Assembly: GCA_900543395.1 (NCBI GenBank)
Contig: UQQT01000055.1
Coordinates: 1 to 12,097, forward strand
DNA from: an uncultured Oscillospiraceae bacterium
Lineage (GTDB): Bacteria > Bacillota > Clostridia > Oscillospirales > Acutalibacteraceae
Reading direction: 5' to 3'
Length of the DNA: 12,097 nucleotides
Below, piece by piece: positions 1 through 5,651 of the stretch (position 1 is its first letter; each line of letters starts with the position of its first letter). The notes below the pieces were generated by a model. The model was not told the origin of the DNA, made no database searches, and saw only the letters and a list, made by a program, of their open reading frames with translations. The position numbers and the translations under genes are program-made.

Positions 1-53
1 GCAGCGGTCTCCAAAACCGCGTGCCGAGGGTTCAAGTCCTTCTGCCCCTGCCA
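1..53 (+). tRNA. tRNA-Trp (CCA anticodon), 3' part only
   Basis: This is the 3' portion of a tRNA gene cut by the window edge. The anticodon arm reads GCGGT / CTCCAAA / ACCGC: five base pairs around a seven-base loop, giving anticodon CCA, which reads the tryptophan codon UGG. It is followed by a short variable region, a T arm (GAGGG, loop TTCAAGT, CCTTC), the 3' acceptor strand TGCCCCT, a G discriminator and an encoded CCA at 51-53. The acceptor 5' strand and D arm lie outside the window. A terminator follows 4 bases later, so this is the last gene of its transcript. Confidence 0.95.
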
Positions 54-57
54 AAAT

Positions 58-100
58 AAACCGCTTTTTGTTGTTTATTATCAACAATCAGCGGTTTTTT
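58..100 (+). terminator. Rho-independent terminator after tRNA-Trp
   Basis: AAACCGCT at 58-65 pairs with AGCGGTTT at 90-97, and TTGTTG at 68-73 pairs with CAACAA at 82-87 above a small internal loop. A run of T follows. It ends the tRNA transcript. Confidence 0.85.
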
Positions 101-386
101 ATTATTTATTATAGTCAATATTACTGAAAATGGTTCTTGTGTTAAATTATCTCATGTCAAACAATAATATATGATGATTCCTCGTTATCCAATAATTACA
201 CCCAAACTCCCCCCAAAAACCAATCCAATAAGGATTGTCTTATTGTCAAGAGTAACATGGTTTACAGGTAGAGCAAAGACATGGTTTACACATTTACAAC
301 CGTCTGATGATAGTCCTGTCAATAAACTCCCCGTCGGCAGCGAAAAACTCGGTAATGATAAAATTGCGACAGCATGCATAGAATGA
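101..386. other. Stretch without a recognisable gene; holds a short direct repeat
   Basis: No gene can be supported here. Short open frames exist on both strands but match no family I recognise and have no ribosome binding site. The plus-strand open frame that ends at the stop at 384-386 is in the same frame as the membrane-protein remnant that follows. The only structure seen is the paired 12-bp repeat at 255-290. Base composition becomes less AT-rich between about 290 and 400, which could mean a decayed coding sequence. I read the stretch as degenerate DNA next to a tRNA. Confidence 0.5.
255..290. repeat. Pair of 12-bp direct repeats, ACATGGTTTACA
   Basis: ACATGGTTTACA occurs at 255-266 and again, exactly, at 279-290, a 24-base period. 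On the minus strand both copies read TGTAAACCATGT. Repeated short boxes of this style are found at the ends of IS21-type insertion sequences and also as regulator binding sites. No transposase gene is visible nearby, so the origin is open. Confidence 0.55.
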
Positions 387-710
387 ATCCATAGGGGATC
401 CGGTAATTTTTATAGTCATATTTTTTATGGAAGCGGTAAATGTAAAATTAAAAAATATTCAATAAAAACTTTTATAGTTATAATCGGTTCGATTATTTCC
501 GCATACGGTATTACTTTTGCGATAAATGCCGGTTTCGGCAGTGCAACGCTTGCAATTTTATGGCAGGGACTCAGCAAAGTAACCGGTATGTCGATCGGTA
601 CTTCTTCACTTGTTATTGCCGTTGAAAACATTTTTATTAAATTTTTCATTTTGGCAATTTTGTCTTATAATATTGATACTAATTCTCAAGAGTTTGATTT
701 ATGGTTTTAA
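387..710 (+). pseudogene. Remnant of a YczE/YitT-like membrane protein gene (N-terminal part)
   Basis: The frame from 387 to the TAA at 708-710 gives a peptide with a hydrophobic helix (FIVIIGSIISAYGITFAINA), then GFGSATLAILWQGLSKVTGM and SIGTSSLVIAVENIFIKFFI. The pattern of a small-residue helix followed by G-x-G...GLS...TG-x-S-x-G-T is typical of the YczE/YyaS/YitT family of integral membrane proteins of unknown transport role, usually about 200 residues. Only the first two helices or so remain. No ATG lies in frame upstream of the first helix; the nearby ATGs at 383 and 427 are in another frame that soon stops. The rest of the family domain is missing, so I call it a broken gene. Family assignment is from memory of the motif only. 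Confidence 0.55.
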
Positions 711-811
711 ATACTCTGAAAAAATCAGTTTCCGCCGGTATTCTCATTGCAGCCGGTGCGACGGTCAAGCTTATGTGAGATAACGCGGTTGTCGGTTCAG
801 TTTTGTTTTGA
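701..811 (+). pseudogene. Remnant of a formate/nitrite transporter (FNT) family gene, N-terminal end
   Basis: Starting at the ATG at 701, which overlaps the end of the preceding remnant, the frame reads MVLNTLKKSVSAGILIAAGA, then TVKLM, an in-frame TGA at 776-778, then DNAVVGSVLF and a second TGA at 809-811. This resembles the first helix region of FNT channels, where K-S-x-x-A-G-x-x-I-x-x-G precedes a conserved stretch ending in (D/E)NK-V-V-G-A-x-L-F. The first stop stands where the family commonly has Cys or a neighbouring residue, consistent with a TGC/TGT to TGA change. FNT proteins normally have about 260 residues and six helices; nothing after the second stop can be aligned. Weak but specific similarity. 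Confidence 0.45.
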
Positions 812-862
812 TTGAATTTTTCTTTATATGATTCTTAAATATGAATCTTTATTTATAAATTA

Positions 863-1636
863 TTACAGAGATTCGTTCAGCGCTTTTTTTACAGCAGTGT
901 ATTTTTTTACCGGTACGGGGATTTCTTCAAGCGTGGAAAGCGTTATTTTATACGGCGATATGCTTTTTACCCTGCGAATGTTGACGACGTATCCTGAGTG
1001 ACAGCGTATAAAACCGTCTCCGAGCAGACTTGCAATGTCTTTTATAAGCTTATTTGCTGTGAATGTTTCTGAATCCGTATGAATTAAACACTTGACGCCT
1101 TTCAGACTCTCGGCAAATTTTATTGATTCCTTATTAATATAGTATACGGTTCCGTTTTCTCCGGGAAGCGGAATCATTTTTTTAGCTTCGTATTCAAACG
1201 AAGCTTCGGGGTAGGAAAATCCGGCGGTTTTGTTTTCGACGTTCGTATTAATAAGATTGGATACCTGAATATACGGGCATGTATCCCGCAAAACTCCGTC
1301 GATTTTTGTCTGCCTAAGAGCGAAAGCGACTCTTTGATTTATAATCTTCTCTTTTCCGTTTTTATGTATTATTTTCAGTTCGAGATCGGTATGAATTAAA
1401 AATACGCCGGGTTTTAAGTTTATAAGCTTTGCGTGCGCGTTGCCCGTTTCAAAATCGAGACTGTTTTTAAGTTCTCCGAAGTATTTGCACAGCTCTGTCT
1501 TGCCTTGAATGAAACGATCCTTTCCCGGACTGAAATAAATGACTTTGTCTTCGAGAATATCAAAGAAATCGTAGTTTTGACTGCAATAGAATTCGTTTAT
1601 TGCTTTCATACACTGTTCTTCTATTTGTTTTCTCAT
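863..1636 (-). CDS. Transcriptional regulator: NTF2/SnoaL-like domain plus LytTR DNA-binding domain
   Basis: A 257-residue cytoplasmic protein. Residues 1 to about 128 have the length and pattern of an NTF2/SnoaL-like fold (early helices, ILEDKVIYFSPGKDRFIQGK, then long strands LKLIIHKNGKEKIINQRVAFAL-like up to PYIQVSNLI), a pocket domain that often binds small molecules. Residues about 157-256 are a LytTR DNA-binding domain: YYINKESIKFAESLKGVKCL, then FIRCHSGYVVNIRRVKSI, then IPVPVKKYTAVKKAL. There is no receiver domain or membrane segment, so this is not a classic two-component regulator; I infer one-component ligand sensing. The start is ATG at 1636 with a weak GGTGA box upstream. It is divergent from the acyl-CoA ligase gene across a 143-base spacer with LytTR-like sites, so that gene is the likely target. 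The LytTR call is firm; the N-terminal fold is a moderate inference. Confidence 0.85.
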   Translation of the reverse strand: MRKQIEEQCMKAINEFYCSQNYDFFDILEDKVIYFSPGKDRFIQGKTELCKYFGELKNSLDFETGNAHAKLINLKPGVFLIHTDLELKIIHKNGKEKIINQRVAFALRQTKIDGVLRDTCPYIQVSNLINTNVENKTAGFSYPEASFEYEAKKMIPLPGENGTVYYINKESIKFAESLKGVKCLIHTDSETFTANKLIKDIASLLGDGFIRCHSGYVVNIRRVKSISPYKITLSTLEEIPVPVKKYTAVKKALNESL

Positions 1637-1674
1637 GTTTTTTCACCGAAAACAGTATATCATAAAATTTATAT

Positions 1675-1709
1675 ACGGTCAATTATTTAATATATAGGTT
1701 AATTATTTA
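1675..1709 (+). promoter_or_regulatory. Candidate LytTR operator: direct repeats in the divergent spacer
   Basis: GGTCAATTATTTA at 1677-1689 and GGTTAATTATTTA at 1697-1709 form a direct repeat with a 20-base period (12 of 13 bases alike). Framed as 9-mers, TAGGTTAAT (1695-1703) matches 8 of 9 positions of the published LytTR pattern [TA][AC][CA]GTTN[AG][TC], and ACGGTCAAT (1675-1683) matches 7. A perfect 9-mer, AACGTTTAT, lies at 1725-1733. The pair ends just upstream of the ligase -35 box, an activator-like position. Binding is inferred. Confidence 0.5.
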
Positions 1710-1715
1710 TTATTA

Positions 1716-1745
1716 TTGAATATTAACGTTTATTGATATTACAAT
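1716..1745 (+). promoter_or_regulatory. Candidate promoter of the acyl-CoA ligase gene
   Basis: TTGAAT at 1716-1721 and TACAAT at 1740-1745 are separated by 18 bases, a fair sigma-A-type match, 34 bases before the ATG. TATAAA at 1746-1751 is an alternative -10. The LytTR-like repeats sit directly upstream and one perfect half site falls in the spacer. Confidence 0.4.
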
Positions 1746-1779
1746 TATAAAAAATAAATAATGAAAGAACGGTGCGTTT

Positions 1780-3453
1780 ATGACCGAATACACAGGTCCC
1801 AAAGAACGTTATTTAACAGAACCGAAGGATGAATCATGCTACGAATACTTGCAGAACTGTTATGCAAAAATTTCAAAAGATCACGGTGATTACACCGCTT
1901 TTGTAAATCAGGACTGCAAGACAAGCATGAAAAAAATGTTTGAAGATATAGAGAATCTGGCGGGATATCTTACCGAGTGCGGATTTAAACGCGGTGATGT
2001 AATCACTGTTTTTCTGCCTACGTCGGCACACGCGTTTGTTGCATTCTATGCGCTTAATAAGCTCGGAATAATCGCTAATTTCGTTCACCCGCTGACTCCT
2101 CCCGACGCGTTAAACGAAATGCTTGAACTTACGGGTTCAAAGGCATTGTTTATCCTCGACAGGGCTATAGCTTCCTTTACTTCAATCGTAAGCAAAACCC
2201 ATACGATAGTATGTTCTACATCCGATTATACCTCGGGAATCATGAAACTGCTTGTAAAACTTGACGACAATAAGAATTCGAACGTCCCCGATATGCCGAC
2301 GGTATTCAGATACAGAGACATAATGAAGAAGAAGTACCCGGCAGTTAAAACCGTTTCGAATCCCGGCAAGGAAACGCTTATTTATCTGCACGGAGGCGGA
2401 ACCACGGGTAAGAGCAAGACGATAAAACATTCGTCGTTCTCTCTTAATTCGCTCGCGTACAAGCTGTATCTTCTTGACAGGGATCATAATTACGGCGACT
2501 CTTATAATATCTGCGCCCTGCCGTGCTTCCACGCATTCGGACTCGGAGGTGCAATGCATTACGCACTGTGCAACGCTTATTCCGCTATTCTGGTTCCGAA
2601 ATTTGACGCTGTTAAGGTCAATAATTATATTAAAAAGTATCACGTACAGGAAATTCTCGGTGTTCCTAACATGTTTCAGAAGATGTATAACGCCGATAAC
2701 TTTGTAAATCCCGGACTTAAAAACCTCAATCTTCTTTTCAGCGGAGGAGATATTTTAAGCGAGAGCTTTGTTGATGAATTAACGTCTGTTTTGAGAGCGA
2801 ATTCGAGCAAGGCTAAGCTTTTCAGAGGTTGGGGGCTTACCGAGATGTGCGCTGTTTGTACAACGTGCAGCGCGGATCACTATAAGCCCGACTCAATCGG
2901 TATTCCGTTAGACGGCGTAAAAATTAGAGTTCTCGACGCGGACGGAAAAGTTCTTCCCGCAGGCGAGGTCGGCGAGCTGTCGCTGAGCGGAGATACGATG
3001 ATGAACGGTTATCTTCCCGACGGAATTGTTAAAGAAAGCGGAATCGTTAAGGATGAAAACGGCGTTGACTGGGTCAACACGGGCGATATGGGATATGTCG
3101 ACGAGGACGGTTTTGCATTCTTTACGGGACGTAAGAAGAGAATTATTATTATTTCGGGATATAATATTTATCCTTATACAATGGAGCAGAAGATAATGTC
3201 TCTTGACTTTATCAAGGAAGCCTGTGCCGTTCAGGGTTATGACAAGGATAAAAAGCCCTGCGTAAAACTTTGCGTATCGCTTAAAGATAATTCAATCAAT
3301 AAGGAAAAGGCGAAGAAGGATATTCTTACGTTCTGCGAAACAAACCTCGACGCTTTCTCTGTTCCGAGAAAGATTGAATTCATGGACACGCTTCCCAGAA
3401 CGAAAATAGAAAAGCTCGACTTTATGAAGATGAGCGACAAAATACCGAACTGA
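1780..3453 (+). CDS. Acyl-CoA ligase-like AMP-binding enzyme (ANL superfamily)
   Basis: A 557-residue adenylate-forming enzyme, expected to activate a carboxylic acid with ATP to an acyl-adenylate and then form the CoA thioester. Core motifs appear in order: the P-loop region at about 198-213 (LIYLHGGGTTGKSK; the usual form is SSGTTGxPK), the A5 motif at 348-355 (FRGWGLTE), the A7 aspartate D436 in NTGDMGYVDEDG, the A8 hinge at 450-462 (GRKKRIIIISGYN) and the A10 lysine, K545 in LPRTKIEKLDF. The length fits medium/long-chain acyl-CoA ligases; no carrier-protein or condensation domain is attached. The substrate cannot be told from sequence. A weak GGTG box lies five bases before the ATG. The gene stands alone between its own promoter and a terminator and is divergent from the LytTR regulator, which suggests control by that protein. 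Confidence 0.9.
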   Translation: MTEYTGPKERYLTEPKDESCYEYLQNCYAKISKDHGDYTAFVNQDCKTSMKKMFEDIENLAGYLTECGFKRGDVITVFLPTSAHAFVAFYALNKLGIIANFVHPLTPPDALNEMLELTGSKALFILDRAIASFTSIVSKTHTIVCSTSDYTSGIMKLLVKLDDNKNSNVPDMPTVFRYRDIMKKKYPAVKTVSNPGKETLIYLHGGGTTGKSKTIKHSSFSLNSLAYKLYLLDRDHNYGDSYNICALPCFHAFGLGGAMHYALCNAYSAILVPKFDAVKVNNYIKKYHVQEILGVPNMFQKMYNADNFVNPGLKNLNLLFSGGDILSESFVDELTSVLRANSSKAKLFRGWGLTEMCAVCTTCSADHYKPDSIGIPLDGVKIRVLDADGKVLPAGEVGELSLSGDTMMNGYLPDGIVKESGIVKDENGVDWVNTGDMGYVDEDGFAFFTGRKKRIIIISGYNIYPYTMEQKIMSLDFIKEACAVQGYDKDKKPCVKLCVSLKDNSINKEKAKKDILTFCETNLDAFSVPRKIEFMDTLPRTKIEKLDFMKMSDKIPN

Positions 3454-3465
3454 TGTTTGATTTCG

Positions 3466-3507
3466 GCGGAGAATTGTTAATTACGATTCTCCGCTCGTTT
3501 CTTTTTT
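3466..3507 (+). terminator. Rho-independent terminator after the ligase gene
   Basis: GCGGAGAAT at 3466-3474 pairs perfectly with ATTCTCCGC at 3486-3494 around an 11-base loop, followed by a T-rich tail to 3507. It separates the ligase transcript from the HisIE operon. Confidence 0.88.
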
Positions 3508-3518
3508 ATAAGAAAGTA

Positions 3519-3549
3519 TTGAAAATGACGAAAAAAAATGTAATAATAT
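3519..3549 (+). promoter_or_regulatory. Candidate promoter of the HisIE-DUF4832 operon
   Basis: TTGAAA at 3519-3524 is a good -35 box. TAATAA at 3541 (16-base spacer) or TAATAT at 3544 (19-base spacer) could serve as -10. A clear GGGAGA ribosome binding site follows at 3570-3575. It lies between a terminator and the first gene, which supports a transcription start here. Confidence 0.4.
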
Positions 3550-3582
3550 AACCGATAAATAAATAATTCGGGAGAAACAAAA

Positions 3583-4260
3583 ATGATTGACATTGATAAA
3601 CTTAAATTCAACTCAAGAGGATTGATTCCCGCGGTTATTGTCGACGCTGTAAGCAAAAAAGTTTTGAGCATGTCATATATGACAAGGGAAAGTCTGAAAA
3701 TATCAATGCAAAAGGGGCTTGTCTGTCTATGGAGCAGGTCAAGACAGCGAATTTGGATAAAAGGCGAGTACAGCAAAAATTATCAGCATATTGTCGAAAT
3801 AATAGCGGACTGTGATTACGAGGCCTTAACGGTTATCGTTAAAAAGGACGGCCCCGCATGCTATAAGGGTACCGATTCATGTTTTACCGAGATAATGTGG
3901 AGAAGCGACGAGCTTAATTATTTCAGTTTTGACGCTCTTTCCGAAAATATAAAGAAACGCCGTGAAAAAATGCCCGAGGGTTCATATACGACTTATCTTT
4001 TGAGAAAAGGCACCGATAAGACGCTGAAAAAACTAAACGAGAGTTTTTTCAATCTCGCTCTCGACGTTAAGGACGAGGGTAAGGACGAGATAGCTCACGA
4101 TATTTCCGAAATTGCGTATCATATAGCTGTACTGATGAATCAGACCGGCGTTAAAAACGAGGATGTTTACGCGTATCTGTCGTCTATGAACATAATGGAA
4201 CCCCGCGCGGGACAGGGTAAACCGAAAGAAACGGTTAACGGAATTAAAATCGAATTATAA
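3583..4260 (+). CDS. hisIE: HisIE homologue: phosphoribosyl-AMP cyclohydrolase with degenerate HisE domain
   Basis: A 225-residue protein with the two-domain layout of HisIE, which performs steps 2 and 3 of histidine synthesis (phosphoribosyl-ATP pyrophosphohydrolase, then phosphoribosyl-AMP cyclohydrolase). The HisI half (about 8-105) keeps LWSRSRQRIWIKG (49-61), D76-C77-D78 and the three metal-binding cysteines C77, C93 and C100 with canonical spacing (GPACYKGTDSCF). Deviations: the usual TSGN is YSKN at 63-66, the His after the second Cys is Y94, and the third Asp of DxDxD is E80. The HisE half (about 118-200) keeps PEGSYTTYLLRKGTDK and AYH, but the metal-binding GEExxE motif has become N152-E-S-F-F-N157, losing two of three acidic residues, and EAAD became DISE. 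HisE activity is doubtful. No other his gene is nearby; it precedes a secreted DUF4832 protein by 14 bases. Family certain, present function uncertain. Confidence 0.88.
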   Translation: MIDIDKLKFNSRGLIPAVIVDAVSKKVLSMSYMTRESLKISMQKGLVCLWSRSRQRIWIKGEYSKNYQHIVEIIADCDYEALTVIVKKDGPACYKGTDSCFTEIMWRSDELNYFSFDALSENIKKRREKMPEGSYTTYLLRKGTDKTLKKLNESFFNLALDVKDEGKDEIAHDISEIAYHIAVLMNQTGVKNEDVYAYLSSMNIMEPRAGQGKPKETVNGIKIEL

Positions 4261-4274
4261 TCGGGGAGTGTTTT

Positions 4275-5576
4275 ATGTTTTTTTCATCATTGATATTTAA
4301 AATATCGGCTTTTTTTCTCTCGTTAATTATGAGTATCGGTTCCCTATCGGGGTTTACGGCGGGTAAACTTGAATATAAACAGGTGTCGGTTAATCCTATG
4401 AAGGGATTTATGCCTTTTTATTCGGAGACGGGAGCAAGTAATGAAAATCTTGCTTACAGCATGGAGTGGTTTTACATACCGATGTCCGATCTTGTAAGCG
4501 CAGACGGAGAGTTTACAATAAAACAGGCGATAGAACCCTATCTTGAAAATATATCTTCAAGAGGAAATCAGGCGGTTTTCAGAGTTTATCTCGATTATCC
4601 CGGAAAGGACGAGGATTCAGCCGGAGAATATATACGTTCGCTCGGAGTAAAGTTTTATGAATACGGACAGTACGGCGGAGGAGTTACTCCCGATTATTCG
4701 GATTCGAGACTTATTGATTTTCTTGAGAAGTTCATATATAAGCTTGCTCAGGAGTATGACGGCGATTCGCGTATAGCATTCATAACCGCAGGACTTATAG
4801 GTCATTGGGGCGAATGGCACGTATCGGTTGATGAAGCTAACCCGACCGAACAGCAGAAAGAACGGATTATTACGGCATATGAAAACGCTTTTAAATCAAC
4901 GAAAATTCTCGCGCGTTATCCGGGTGATCCCGGAACGAAAAACGGTAGAATCGGATTCCACGATGATTCGTTCACGTATGAAACGATTGACGATACAAAG
5001 GACTGGTTCTTTTATACCCGGTTAAAGAAAAACAGGCTTACGAACGTATGGAAAAGTCAGCCGATCGGCGGAGAGTTTCGTCCCGAATGTCAGGAGCCGT
5101 TTATAAAAGGCGAAAAGCTTGAGGGCATGCAGAACTATAATGAATGCGTTAATAAAACACATTGCTCGTTTCTTATGATGCAGAACGCGTTTATGATGAA
5201 TCTTTCCGATTCTCAGAAAGAAAACGTGTCAAAAGCATCCGCAAAGCTCGGATATGATTTTTATATAGATAAAGTAAACGTTAAGAAAATATTCGGCAAA
5301 GCATATATTTTCGTTCGAATCAGAAACGACGGCGTTGCTCCCATTTACGCAGATCCCGGAGTATTTATCGGTTCGGATAACGGTGAGTATGAAGCAAAGG
5401 GCGCAAAGCTTGACAAAATACAGCCCGGAGAATACGGGGTGTTTTATATTAAAACCGACGAAGATGTTACGGGTGAAATTTATGTCCGTGCAGGAAGCTT
5501 TTTCAAAAACGGCAAATGCGTTAGATTTTCGAATGTAAATGCGGACGATAGATTTGTTATCGGGACAATTGAATAA
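4275..5576 (+). CDS. Secreted DUF4832/DUF4874-type protein (glycosidase-like TIM barrel)
   Basis: A 433-residue exported protein. Residues 2-28 form a Sec signal peptide (short basic-poor start, hydrophobic core FFLSLIMSIGSL, likely cleavage near FTA29-G30); there is no lipobox cysteine. The mature part opens with VNPMKGFMPFY, like the NP-x-RGF start of DUF4874/DUF4832 proteins. It has GLIGHWGEWH at 173-182, the characteristic barrel-strand end with a candidate catalytic glutamate E180, and GGEFRPECQ at 265-273 with E267 as a second candidate acid. From about 330 to the end it is beta-rich (DFYIDKVNVKKIFGKAYIFV, then VPI/PGVFI strands), probably an Ig-like sandwich. The family resembles glycoside hydrolases but its substrate is unknown to me. 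GGGGAG at 4262-4267 gives the start; it is co-transcribed with the HisIE homologue upstream. Confidence 0.8.
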   Translation: MFFSSLIFKISAFFLSLIMSIGSLSGFTAGKLEYKQVSVNPMKGFMPFYSETGASNENLAYSMEWFYIPMSDLVSADGEFTIKQAIEPYLENISSRGNQAVFRVYLDYPGKDEDSAGEYIRSLGVKFYEYGQYGGGVTPDYSDSRLIDFLEKFIYKLAQEYDGDSRIAFITAGLIGHWGEWHVSVDEANPTEQQKERIITAYENAFKSTKILARYPGDPGTKNGRIGFHDDSFTYETIDDTKDWFFYTRLKKNRLTNVWKSQPIGGEFRPECQEPFIKGEKLEGMQNYNECVNKTHCSFLMMQNAFMMNLSDSQKENVSKASAKLGYDFYIDKVNVKKIFGKAYIFVRIRNDGVAPIYADPGVFIGSDNGEYEAKGAKLDKIQPGEYGVFYIKTDEDVTGEIYVRAGSFFKNGKCVRFSNVNADDRFVIGTIE

Positions 5577-5580
5577 AAAT

Positions 5581-5622
5581 AACCGCAGACGGGTGATATT
5601 TTGCCCGATCTGCGGTTTTTTC
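5581..5622. terminator. Bidirectional terminator between convergent genes
   Basis: AACCGCAGA at 5581-5589 pairs with TCTGCGGTT at 5609-5617, extended by CGGG/CCCG inside with a single bulge. T runs follow on the plus strand (5616-5621) and, on the minus strand, beyond 5580 (AATAAAAATAA region). It can stop both the DUF4832 transcript and the oppositely directed permease transcript. Confidence 0.88.
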
Positions 5623-5651
5623 TGCAAGGGTATTACAGTTTATGATTGGGA

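Noticed and set aside
171..386. Open frames of 71 and 64 codons on opposite strands
   Set aside because: No ribosome binding site and no recognisable family. The minus-strand frame needs no start context and ends within AT-rich spacer DNA, so neither is called as a gene.
425..649. Minus-strand frame of 74 codons
   Set aside because: It is the shadow of the YczE/YitT-like remnant on the plus strand, whose hydrophobic helices and G-x-S-x-G-T pattern make better sense.
701..811. Recoded or readthrough TGA in the FNT-like gene
   Set aside because: A second TGA follows ten codons later and the rest of the family domain is missing. Other genes in the window use TGA as a normal stop, so decay is simpler.
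829..847. Possible terminator of the LytTR gene (GATTC / GAATC hairpin)
   Set aside because: Only five base pairs, AT-rich, without a convincing T run in the right place on the minus strand.
2182..2643. Minus-strand frame of 153 codons inside the ligase gene
   Set aside because: It is antisense to conserved ligase motifs, with basic, low-complexity composition and no ribosome binding site.
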